From: Porphyrobacter sp.
Lineage (GTDB): Bacteria; Pseudomonadota; Alphaproteobacteria; Sphingomonadales; Sphingomonadaceae
Direction: 5' to 3'
Length of the DNA: 64,000 bases
Assembly: GCA_017744315.1 (NCBI GenBank)
Contig: JAGIBN010000001.1
Coordinates: 434,001 to 498,000, forward strand
Positions 19,269-27,790 of this stretch are shown here, piece by piece. Both the position numbers and the translations under genes were made by a program. The notes beneath the pieces are model-generated. The model saw only the letters and a program-made list of their open reading frames with translations. It was not told the origin of the DNA and searched no databases. How positions within the stretch are numbered: the first letter of the stretch is position 1; every line of letters starts with the position of its first letter.

Positions 19269-21575
19269 ATGACCCTTACCCCGAAGCCTATTCGCACCTT
19301 CACTTCCCTCGGCGGCGCCGCGCTGGCGCTGTTTGCGCCGCTCGCCATGGCAGAGACGGCAGACGAGGCGCCCGATACCCGCACCGACATCCAGGTCATC
19401 GGCCATCCCGACCCCGAAGGCCTGCTGCCGGACCAGACCGCGCCCAAGGCGATCAGCGCGATCTCTGCCGACTTCATCACCAAGCAGGCGCCGACCCTGA
19501 ACGCCTTCCAGCTCGTCAACCTGCTGCCGGGCGCGAATGTCTCTTCCAGCGATCCTTATGGCCTCTCGACCAGTTCGTCGCTGACGATGCGGGGGCTGGG
19601 TCAGGACCAGATCGGCGTCATGATGGAAGGTGCGCCCCAGAACGACATCGGCTATTTCTACGCCTACCCCTCGCAGTTCGCCGATGCCGAGAACGTGCGG
19701 CAGATTGCGCTTTCGCAAGGCGCGGCGGCTATCGACGCACCGGTCGTCGCAGCGGCGGGCGGCACGCTGGCGCTCTCGCTGGACGATCCGAAGCCGGAGA
19801 TGGGCGGGCTGGTCAATCTCTCGGCGGGGTCCTACGACGCGCGTCGTGCTTTCGTGCGCTTCGACACCGGCACGCTCGGGGCCAGCGGGATCAAGGCCTT
19901 CATCTCCTATTCGAACAACCGCGCGGACAACTGGCGCGGCGCGGGCTTCGACAAGCGCCAGCACGTCGATGCCAAGCTGCTGCGCGAATGGGGCGAGGGC
20001 AACCGTGCCAGCATCTCGTTCTCGTACAACGACGCCAATACCTCGAGCTACGCCAGCCCGACCCTGGCCGACTGGAAGGCCTCGGGCCGCGACTTCAACT
20101 ATGACAAGCGGTACAGCGAGGGAAACACCAACTACTGGCGTCTCTACCGCGCGCCTTTCCGCAATTTCTACGTCGCCGCGCCGGTTCATCTGAAGCTGTC
20201 CGATCATCTGACGTTCGATAGCTCGGCCTATCTCCAGCTCGGCCACGGCAATGCGCCTTATGGCACCCAGCTCGCCACCACCGGCAACTTCCTCGGCACC
20301 GAGGAACTGACCCAGCCGATCGCGTTGCCGGGTGCGGTCGACGGCGTCGCGACGGTAATGGGCAACTGGACCGGCAAGCAATTCCGCGTGGGCGACGTCA
20401 GCAAGCTGACCCTCACCGCAGGCGCGCATACGCTCACGGCGGGGGTCTGGTTCGACTACGGCACCGACCGCGTCACCCAGTCCTACACCTCGATCGATGC
20501 GAACGGCCGCCCGTTCGACATGTGGGGCTATCAGGACAAGGCCATCCGCACCGCCGACGGACGCCTGCTCGCTTACGAGAACGCGCGGACCGAAACGGTG
20601 ACCAAGGGCTTCTTCCTCGCCGACAGTATCGCGGTGACGCCGCGCCTCGTCGTCGATCTGGGCTTCAAGGGCGTGGACGTGCTGCGCAATGGCCGCAATT
20701 ACCTGCCCGGCCCGCAGGACCGGATCCGCAAGGACAGCTTCGCTGCCCTGCCGCGCGCCGCGGTGCACTACAAGCTGGACGAGCGGCAGCAGCTTTTCGC
20801 CAACGTGACCACCAACTTCCGCACTCCGAACGAGTTCGCGCTCTACAACAGCTATTATGGCGGCGAACTGGTGAGCGCGGGCACGACCGGCCTCAAGAAC
20901 GAATATTCGGTCTCCGAGGAACTGGGCTATCGCTACATCGGCCCGAGCCTGTCCTTCTCGCTGACCGCCTTCCACTACCACTTCCGCAACCGGCAAGTGG
21001 CAACGGTGGTGAACAGCGGCGGCGCGCTGGTCAATTCGACGATCAACGGCGGCAGCCAGACCTCCTATGGCCTAGACGGCGAGATCGACTATCGCCCGGC
21101 CAGGGGCGTCAGCGTCTACCTTTCGGGTGAGTACCTGCACACGCGGCTGGGCGACGATCTCGCGGTCGGCGGTGATCTCCTGCCAACCAAGGGCAAGCGC
21201 GCGGTCTCCAGTCCCGAGTTCCAGTTTGCCCTCGGCACGACGTATGACGACGGCCGCCTGTTCGGCAGCACCGCGCTCAAGTACGTCGGGCGCCAGTACG
21301 CGACCTTCATGAACGACGAGAGCGTCAAGCCTTACGCCACGCTGGACCTCTCGGTCGGCGTGCATCTGGCCGGGCTGATCGATGCGCAGCGCATGGACCT
21401 GCGGCTCAATGCGATCAACGTGACCAACCCGCATGTGCTGTCGGGCGTGCAGGCGATCAAGACCAATGCGCTGGATACTATCGGGCGCGGCGGCACGGTG
21501 ATCGCCGGTTCCTCGCCGAATTACTACGTCGGAAGCGGACGCGCCTTCGTGGCGACGCTCAGCCGCGCCTTCTGA
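19269..21575 (+). CDS. TonB-dependent receptor, probably thiamine/thiamine-precursor transporter
   Basis: Plug domain (PKAISAISADFITKQAPTLNAFQLVNLLPGANVSSSDPYGLSTSSSLTMRGLGQDQIGVMMEG), beta-barrel ending in F; preceded by TPP riboswitch. Confidence 0.9.
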   Translation: MTLTPKPIRTFTSLGGAALALFAPLAMAETADEAPDTRTDIQVIGHPDPEGLLPDQTAPKAISAISADFITKQAPTLNAFQLVNLLPGANVSSSDPYGLSTSSSLTMRGLGQDQIGVMMEGAPQNDIGYFYAYPSQFADAENVRQIALSQGAAAIDAPVVAAAGGTLALSLDDPKPEMGGLVNLSAGSYDARRAFVRFDTGTLGASGIKAFISYSNNRADNWRGAGFDKRQHVDAKLLREWGEGNRASISFSYNDANTSSYASPTLADWKASGRDFNYDKRYSEGNTNYWRLYRAPFRNFYVAAPVHLKLSDHLTFDSSAYLQLGHGNAPYGTQLATTGNFLGTEELTQPIALPGAVDGVATVMGNWTGKQFRVGDVSKLTLTAGAHTLTAGVWFDYGTDRVTQSYTSIDANGRPFDMWGYQDKAIRTADGRLLAYENARTETVTKGFFLADSIAVTPRLVVDLGFKGVDVLRNGRNYLPGPQDRIRKDSFAALPRAAVHYKLDERQQLFANVTTNFRTPNEFALYNSYYGGELVSAGTTGLKNEYSVSEELGYRYIGPSLSFSLTAFHYHFRNRQVATVVNSGGALVNSTINGGSQTSYGLDGEIDYRPARGVSVYLSGEYLHTRLGDDLAVGGDLLPTKGKRAVSSPEFQFALGTTYDDGRLFGSTALKYVGRQYATFMNDESVKPYATLDLSVGVHLAGLIDAQRMDLRLNAINVTNPHVLSGVQAIKTNALDTIGRGGTVIAGSSPNYYVGSGRAFVATLSRAF

Positions 21576-21577
21576 TC

Positions 21578-22705
21578 GTGGGCGGTACTTCGTCTCATCT
21601 CGTGCATGGCATGGGCATGGCGCTCGAAGTGCCGCGCTGGCCGACGATCACTGCCGCCGAGGCCGAAGCGATCCTCGCCCGTTATCCCGAAGTCGGCACG
21701 CCGGGCGCGCTGCTCTGGCATTCGCCGCGCCCGTTCTCGGCGGCGACGCTGGTGGAGACGGAGCGGGGGGCGTTCTTCCTCAAGCGCCATCATCGGCGGC
21801 TGCGTACGCCTGCCGCGCTGGCCGAGGAACATGCCTTCATGGCGCACTTGCGCGCGGCGGGCGCTGCCGTGCCGGACGTGGTGGCCGGAGAGGACGGCGT
21901 GGGCGCGATGGCCGCGGGCGAGTGGACTTACGAGGTCTTGCGCAAGGGGCCGGGTCTCGATCTCTATCGCGACCGCCAGTCGTGGACGCCGTTCCTGACG
22001 CTCGGCCATGCCCGCGAGGCGGGGGCGGCACTGGCACGGCTGCACCGGGCAGCACGCGATTTTCCCGCAGGGCCGCGCGGGGACCATCCGCTCGTCAGCA
22101 GCTTCACGATCCTGCCCGCGCGCGATCCGCTTCTGGCGGCCGAGGCTTATGTCGCTGCCCGTCCGGCGCTGGCCGCCTATCTGGCCGACAAGCCCTGGCG
22201 GCAGGAGCTGGCGCGTCTGTTCGCGTCACTGGGGGAGGGGTTGTCCGAGCGACTGGCGGACCAGCCTTCGCTCTGGACCCATAACGACTGGCACCCCTCC
22301 AATCTGCTCTGGTCCGTCGAAGGTCAGGTGAGCGGGGTGATCGACTTCGGCCTGGCGACGCGGACTTGCGCGCTCCACGATCTCGCCACCGCCATCGAGC
22401 GCAGCGCCGTCGCCTGGCTGGATCTCGAGCAGGGGGCGGATGGGGAGGCCGCACTGGCGCTGCTGGCCGGGTATCGCTCGGTCCTGCCGTTGACCCGCGC
22501 CCAGATCGAGACGCTGATCCGCCTGCTGCCGTTGGTTCATATCGAGTTCGCCCTGTCCGAGGCCGACTACTTCGCAGGCATTCTGGAGGACCGCACGCAG
22601 GCCGATCTCGCGTGGCACGGCTACTGCATCGACCATGCCGACTGGTTCCTCTCGCCGCCGGGGCAAGTCTTTCTGCGGAATCTCGAAACCGGAGCGCTAT
22701 CCTGA
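21578..22705 (+). CDS. Phosphotransferase family protein, probable thiamine kinase-like
   Basis: WTHNDWHPSNLLW...SGVIDFGLATRTCALHDLATAIER: aminoglycoside phosphotransferase/choline kinase fold; in TPP-riboswitch operon. GTG start. Confidence 0.8.
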   Translation: MGGTSSHLVHGMGMALEVPRWPTITAAEAEAILARYPEVGTPGALLWHSPRPFSAATLVETERGAFFLKRHHRRLRTPAALAEEHAFMAHLRAAGAAVPDVVAGEDGVGAMAAGEWTYEVLRKGPGLDLYRDRQSWTPFLTLGHAREAGAALARLHRAARDFPAGPRGDHPLVSSFTILPARDPLLAAEAYVAARPALAAYLADKPWRQELARLFASLGEGLSERLADQPSLWTHNDWHPSNLLWSVEGQVSGVIDFGLATRTCALHDLATAIERSAVAWLDLEQGADGEAALALLAGYRSVLPLTRAQIETLIRLLPLVHIEFALSEADYFAGILEDRTQADLAWHGYCIDHADWFLSPPGQVFLRNLETGALS

Positions 22706-23268
22706 TGTCGGCACTGGAGATCGTCGCCGTCGCCGTGAGTTTCCTCGGCATCTGGCTGACGGCGAGACGGCGGATGCTGTGCTGGCCGGTCAATCTCACC
22801 GCCTGCGCGCTCTACTTCAAGCTGTTCCTCGACGTGCGGCTCTATGCCGACATGGTGCTGCAGGCGCTGTTCGGTGCGGCAATCCTCTATGGCTGGACCG
22901 TCTGGGCGCGGGGCAGGGATCAGTCCGGAGAGATCGTCGTCAGGCCGCTTTCGGCAGGGCAGGCAGGCAAGGGGCTGGCAATCGGCGCCGTGGCGGCAGT
23001 GGCGTTCGGCTGGTTGACCAGCCGCTATACCGACGCAGCCCTGCCGTGGATGGACTGCGCGCTGAGCAGCTTCAGCCTCGTCGCCCAGTACTGGACCGCA
23101 AGGCGTCACGCGGCGAGCTGGCTGCTGTGGATCGCCGTGGACGTGCTCTACGTCGGCATGTTCGCGTTCAAGGGGCTATGGCTGACCGGCGGGCTCTACG
23201 GCGCGATGATCGTGCTTGCCGTGCTCGGCTACCGCAACTGGCAGCGGGCACGGCGGGAAGACGCGTAG
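22705..23268 (+). CDS. pnuT: PnuC-family transporter, probable thiamine transporter PnuT
   Basis: MSALEIVAVAVSFLGIWLTARRRMLCWPVNLTACALYFKLFLDVRLYADMVLQALFGAAILYGW: PnuC family; TGATG overlap with the kinase gene; THI-box operon context. Confidence 0.85.
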   Translation: MSALEIVAVAVSFLGIWLTARRRMLCWPVNLTACALYFKLFLDVRLYADMVLQALFGAAILYGWTVWARGRDQSGEIVVRPLSAGQAGKGLAIGAVAAVAFGWLTSRYTDAALPWMDCALSSFSLVAQYWTARRHAASWLLWIAVDVLYVGMFAFKGLWLTGGLYGAMIVLAVLGYRNWQRARREDA

Positions 23269-23272
23269 AGAA

Positions 23273-23584
23273 TCAGCCGACGACGATCGCGCTGATCCGG
23301 TGGAAGAACGGATGGTGCGGCGTCGCGCCGTGGGCGACATGCGTGAACATGCCGTCGTTCAAGTTCGGCAGCCTCGATTCGACCCCGCAGACTTCCTCTC
23401 CGCCGCGCACGTCGATGTGGGCATGGAGCTTGCCGTCGAATTCCAGGCCGATGTCGACCGCCTGCGGGAACTCGGCGCGCAGCACCTCCAGCACCCGATG
23501 GAGACGATCGGTCAGCGTCTCGTCCGTGGCGGGATTCGAGAGCGGGGAACCGTCGATCGAGTACAGGGATGCATCCTTGCGCAT
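23273..23584 (-). CDS. Hypothetical protein (~103 aa)
   Basis: MRKDASLYSIDGSPLSNPATDETLTDRLHRVLEVLRAEFPQAVDIGLEFDGKLHAHIDVRG...; start at internal ATG 23584. Confidence 0.55.
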   Translation of the reverse strand: MRKDASLYSIDGSPLSNPATDETLTDRLHRVLEVLRAEFPQAVDIGLEFDGKLHAHIDVRGGEEVCGVESRLPNLNDGMFTHVAHGATPHHPFFHRISAIVVG

Positions 23585-23765
23585 GGGGCGCGCCTCCTTG
23601 GAAGAACGGGTAGGAAATGGCTGTTGCGAGAGCCAGCTTACCCGTTTTCCCGTAACAGGAAACACCCGAGTTTCGCGGATGCGGTGGCCCGATCAAGTAT
23701 CGGACCCGGCGGCATAATCGCCTTCACAAGTCCGGCTCCGGCCGGTCCGCCCCGCCGCGAATCGC

Positions 23766-24053
23766 CTAGCGAGCCTTGCGTGAGGGGCTGGTCTTCCAGC
23801 ATAGCCAGGCCACGTTGAGCCAGGCGCCCATCGTCAGTTGGCCGGCCCAGGCGATCAGGCCGTAGCCGAAACCGAAAGCACCCGCGTCGATTCCCAGGAC
23901 CAGCGCCACGAGCGTCCAGCCGCCGATGCGGGCAAGGCGGCTCTCGCGCTCGGTGAGGGCGCGACCGGCGAGGTCGCGCTGGTGGCGTTTCATCGAGAGG
24001 GCGAGCGCGGCGAAGGCGGCGCTTCCCAGCACCAGGCAGAGCAGGTGGATCAT
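23766..24053 (-). CDS. DUF3325-like small membrane protein
   Basis: MIHLLCLVLGSAAFAALALSMKRHQRDLAG...; last gene of DUF3649/PepSY/DUF3325 operon, 4 bp overlap with PepSY gene. Confidence 0.75.
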   Translation of the reverse strand: MIHLLCLVLGSAAFAALALSMKRHQRDLAGRALTERESRLARIGGWTLVALVLGIDAGAFGFGYGLIAWAGQLTMGAWLNVAWLCWKTSPSRKAR

Positions 24054-25609
24054 GCCGTCACGGCCTCCCGAGGCTTGCGTCTTGCGGTGCGCGGACCTTC
24101 CGCGCGCTTGCGGGCGGCCTTGCGCGCGCCCATTGCGAAACCGAGCGCCAGCAACAGCATCACCAGATCGAACGAGACGAACAGCCAGTCGCCCGCCAGC
24201 AAGCTCACCGGCAGCCCGCGCGATGTGGTGAAGGCATTGACCAGCGGCACGGCGGCGAAGAGCGCGGCGGCAAGCCCCAGCATTTCCGGCCAGGCGCGAG
24301 CGGAGGGGCGGGCCAGCGCGTAAACCAGAACCGCGAGGCAGGTCAGGAACAGGCTGTTGATCTCGTGATCGGCACGATCGGCCATTTCCAGCGGCAGCAG
24401 GCGGTTGGCCAGGAAGTAGGCGGCGATGCCCGCCGGGAAACCCGCGATCGTCGCGATGTTGAGCTTTTCGACGAGGCGGAAGCCGAAGTGCGGGCGGCTG
24501 GGATCGGGCAGCTTGGTGCGGCGCTTGACTGTCCAGAGCACAAGGCCGCTGCCGACCATGATCGTGCCACCGAGGCCCGAAAGGAAGTAGAGCCAGCGCA
24601 GCCCGTATTCGGCGTAGCGACCGGCATGGAGGCCGATCATCACGCTTTCGGTGGCGAGCGCCGCGCCCTTGGGCATGCTCCCGCCCACCGGCTGTCCGGT
24701 AACGCCGCTGAAGGTCATTTCCTCGCCCCGCGAGCCGATCGCGCCTTCCGCGGCGCGGGTGGCCGAGATCGTGGCGGTGGCGTCACCGGGATTGGCGATG
24801 CGCAGATAGCCGACCTTCTTGCCGTCCCAGCGGGCCGAGGCCGACTGCATGATCGGGCCGATCGCAGCCAGCGGCGCGGGCTTGCCGCTGCGCGCGACTT
24901 CTTCGCTCTTGCCGAACACGGCTTCGAAGAACGTGTTGCGCTCTGTATAGTTCGCGGCGATGCCCCAGGGCATGTACATGGTCGCCAGCGTGACCAGCCC
25001 GGTGAAGGTTATCATCAGGTGGAAAGGCAGGGCGACCACCGCCGTCACGTTGTGCGCGTCGAGCCAGGAGCGCTGGCCCTTGTTGAAGCGCAGCATGAAG
25101 AAGTCGGCGAAGATCTTCTTGTGGGTGATGATCCCGGAAAGGATCGCCACCAGCATGAACATCGCCGCCACGCCCACGAGATAGCGCGCCCAGAGCACCG
25201 GCATGTAGTGCAGGTCGAAATGGAAGCGGTAGAGGAAGAAGCCGCCGCTCGTCTCGCGGGTGGAGATTTCCCAGCCGCTCTGGTCGAGCATGGCGCTGGT
25301 CTCGCCGCGCTTCGTGGGCTTGTCGTCGGCCGGCTGCCAGTAGACCTGGGTGGTGGCGCTGCGGCTGTTGGGGGGCGAGATGTACCAGCTTTTCGCGTCG
25401 GGCACGGTGCGCTGGAGGAAGCGGACGGCACCTTCCGCCGAAGCGATCGGATCGGCGTCCCCGGTGACTTCCGGTTGCATCCAGCGGGTGATCTCGTCCT
25501 GAAAATAGGCCGAAGTGCCGGTGGCGAACATCGCGAACAGCAGCCAGCCCAGCAGCAGTCCGGTCCAGGTGTGGAGCAGCGCCATCGACTGGCGCAGACC
25601 TTCCTTCAC
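24050..25609 (-). CDS. PepSY-associated TM helix protein (iron-regulated membrane protein family)
   Basis: VKEGLRQSMALLHTWTGLLLGWLLFAMFATGTSAYFQDEITRWMQPE...; GTG start 25609 overlaps DUF3649 stop. Confidence 0.85.
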   Translation of the reverse strand: MKEGLRQSMALLHTWTGLLLGWLLFAMFATGTSAYFQDEITRWMQPEVTGDADPIASAEGAVRFLQRTVPDAKSWYISPPNSRSATTQVYWQPADDKPTKRGETSAMLDQSGWEISTRETSGGFFLYRFHFDLHYMPVLWARYLVGVAAMFMLVAILSGIITHKKIFADFFMLRFNKGQRSWLDAHNVTAVVALPFHLMITFTGLVTLATMYMPWGIAANYTERNTFFEAVFGKSEEVARSGKPAPLAAIGPIMQSASARWDGKKVGYLRIANPGDATATISATRAAEGAIGSRGEEMTFSGVTGQPVGGSMPKGAALATESVMIGLHAGRYAEYGLRWLYFLSGLGGTIMVGSGLVLWTVKRRTKLPDPSRPHFGFRLVEKLNIATIAGFPAGIAAYFLANRLLPLEMADRADHEINSLFLTCLAVLVYALARPSARAWPEMLGLAAALFAAVPLVNAFTTSRGLPVSLLAGDWLFVSFDLVMLLLALGFAMGARKAARKRAEGPRTARRKPREAVTA

Positions 25610-25938
25610 AGCCGACCTCCCATGTCGAGCGAAAGCCAGAGCAGGCTGCCGCCGATCGCGCTTCCCACGGCGAGCCAGAGCCACAAACGCGCGATCGAGC
25701 GCAGACCGAAAGCGAACAGCGCCACCGTGGCGAAGATGGCAAACGAGAGCAGTGTCGCGGCAACGCTGGCCTCGGCGGGATTGACCGTCAGGCCGTGCGC
25801 CAGCAGCCGGGCAAGGCAGGCCGTTGCAAGCGAGGTGAACAGGTAGTTCGCCGGTATGGCCGCAAGAATGCGCGACGCGATATTCCAGCGGCCGATTCCG
25901 CGGTTCGTTCCCCTGGTAGTGGCGGCACTCTTGGCCAT
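25606..25938 (-). CDS. DUF3649-like membrane protein
   Basis: MAKSAATTRGTNRGIGRWNIASRILAAIPANYLFTSLATACLARLL...; upstream partner of PepSY/DUF3325. Confidence 0.75.
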   Translation of the reverse strand: MAKSAATTRGTNRGIGRWNIASRILAAIPANYLFTSLATACLARLLAHGLTVNPAEASVAATLLSFAIFATVALFAFGLRSIARLWLWLAVGSAIGGSLLWLSLDMGGRL

Positions 25939-25964
25939 GCTCGATCATTCCCCGAAACAGGATA

Positions 25965-25981
25965 TTGCAAATCAATCGCAA
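25965..25981. promoter_or_regulatory. Candidate Fur-type operator
   Basis: TTGCAAATCAATCGCAA, imperfect 8-1-8 dyad in the divergent region between the DUF3649 operon and fecI. Confidence 0.3.
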
Positions 25982-26176
25982 GAACAATGCCGGTAGTTTC
26001 GGGGCGCGTCGGAGTCAATGGTTCAGCAGCGCGCCGGAAGGAATCCAGGCGCGGACCGCGCCTTTCGCGGCTTGTGGCCGGATATTCGTCAAACCGTCAT
26101 GGATCGTCCCTAGGGCGGCGCGCGCCGGACACGAGACGGCGGGGCGCAAGGCAGAAAAATCGTGCTTATAGAGGTC

Positions 26177-26692
26177 ATGGATCGTCCTGCGGCGCCGTCG
26201 CAGGACTGGAATGCTGTAAGCACTACGCTTCTGCGCTATCTCCGGGCCAGAGGCGCGCGGCCGGATCTGGCGGACGATGTCGCGCAGGAAACGCTTGCGC
26301 GGCTGATCGCTCTCAGCCAGACCCGGCAGATCGGCAGTCTTTTTGCGCTGGCCTTCAGGATCGCGGACAACCTGATCGTCGATGCCGGGCGCCGCGAGAA
26401 GCGACAATTCGGGGAAGTAGACGAAGAATGGGAAAGCGATGACCCCTCGCTGGACAGGGTTCTCGATTCGCGTCGCGCGCTCGACGTGCTCTCGCGCTGC
26501 TTGCGCGCCATGCCGCCGCTGCGCCGGGAAGTTCTCATTCGCCGCCGTCTGAACCAGGAAAGCTGCCGTGCGATCGGCGAAGACCTTTCGATGAGCGCCA
26601 AGGCGGTGGAGAAGCACATCACCCGCGGGTTGCTGGACTTGCGCGCCGCGCTGGAGCGCGCGGGGGTCAGCGTGATGGGGATCGGCGAATGA
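26177..26692 (+). CDS. fecI: ECF sigma factor, FecI-like
   Basis: LLRYLRARGARPDLADDVAQETLARLIAL... and MPPLRREVLIRRRLNQESCRAIGEDLSMSAKAVEKHITRGL: sigma-70 region 2/4. Confidence 0.88.
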   Translation: MDRPAAPSQDWNAVSTTLLRYLRARGARPDLADDVAQETLARLIALSQTRQIGSLFALAFRIADNLIVDAGRREKRQFGEVDEEWESDDPSLDRVLDSRRALDVLSRCLRAMPPLRREVLIRRRLNQESCRAIGEDLSMSAKAVEKHITRGLLDLRAALERAGVSVMGIGE

Positions 26693-27678
26693 ACGCGCAG
26701 GCGCAGGAGTTCGACGCGATCGACCGGGAGGCGGCGGTCTGGGTCGACCGGATGAACCGCCCGCTTCACGATGCGGAAGTCGCGGCCGAATTCGACCGCT
26801 GGATCATGGCGGATCCGCGCCATGTCGAAAGCTATGCGCGGTTCCAGGCGCTCTGGCAGTCGGGCGGCTTGCGCCACGGGCTGGAGGCGGCCCAGGCCGA
26901 TCCCGAAGGCTTCGCACTTGCCGGAGAGGGTGAAGCGCCGGACTGGGAAATTCCGAACCGCGCCAGGCAGGCCTGGAAGCAGTTTGCCGGTTTCGCCGCG
27001 GTGGCCTTGTGCCTCGTGGGACTGGCCTCGCTGGGCGCGCGCGCACTGGTGAGCGAAACGAGCTATGCGGCGGCGCGCGGCGCGGCGCGGGATGTCCTGC
27101 TGGCCGACGGATCGAAAGTCCGGATGAGCGGGGGCACGCAGATGAACGTGCGCATCACTCCGTGGTCGCGCGAAGTGGCGCTCCAGAGCGGCGAGGCGTT
27201 CTTCGACGTGGCGCACGAGAACCTCCGCACCTTCACGGTGAATACCGGGACATCGCGGGTCACCGTGCTCGGCACCGCGTTCGACATCGACATGGTGGAC
27301 CGCGAGACCCGCGTGGTGCGCGTCTATCGCGGCCTCGTCAGCGTCGATGCCGGGGCCGGGCGGCAATGGCGCCTTCCGGCGGGGAACGGCATCGAAGTCG
27401 GCGGCGGCCGGGTGCGCAGTCTCGGCGAAGTGCGCGGCGATCATCCCGGCTGGATCGACGGCTGGTTCGATGCCGACGACACCTCGGTGCAGCAGCTGGT
27501 CCAGCGGCTCAATCGCGGATCGCGCCTGCCGGTGGTCCTCGACGACCCGGCGCTGGGGAGCCTGCCGGTGACGGGACGGTTCCAGACTTCCGATCCGGAA
27601 ATGGTGTTGGAGGCGCTGGCCGCGATCCATGACCTTCAGTGGCGCAAGGAGACGAGCCGCTACGTGCTCTCGCGGTGA
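26689..27678 (+). CDS. fecR: FecR-like anti-sigma / signal transducer
   Basis: DREAAVWVDRMNRPLHDAEVAAEFDRWIMADPRHVESYARFQALWQ (DUF4880), single TM, FecR domain VLLADGSKVRMSGGTQMNV...; 4 bp overlap with fecI. Confidence 0.9.
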   Translation: MNAQAQEFDAIDREAAVWVDRMNRPLHDAEVAAEFDRWIMADPRHVESYARFQALWQSGGLRHGLEAAQADPEGFALAGEGEAPDWEIPNRARQAWKQFAGFAAVALCLVGLASLGARALVSETSYAAARGAARDVLLADGSKVRMSGGTQMNVRITPWSREVALQSGEAFFDVAHENLRTFTVNTGTSRVTVLGTAFDIDMVDRETRVVRVYRGLVSVDAGAGRQWRLPAGNGIEVGGGRVRSLGEVRGDHPGWIDGWFDADDTSVQQLVQRLNRGSRLPVVLDDPALGSLPVTGRFQTSDPEMVLEALAAIHDLQWRKETSRYVLSR

Positions 27679-27758
27679 AGGTGTCATCGGAATTACTTCA
27701 TAACGACATGAAAATGTAAGAAAAATATTTGTCGGGATCGGCCGGGTGCGCGCGTCTT

Positions 27759-27790
27759 CCCCCCGAATGCCTAATCCAACGGGGGGTTTT
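27759..27790 (+). promoter_or_regulatory. Hairpin overlapping the Shine-Dalgarno of the TonB receptor
   Basis: CCCCCCG-AATGCCTAATCCAA-CGGGGGG-TTTT-ATG; 7 bp stem whose 3' arm is the SD-like G-run immediately before the start codon. Confidence 0.55.
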
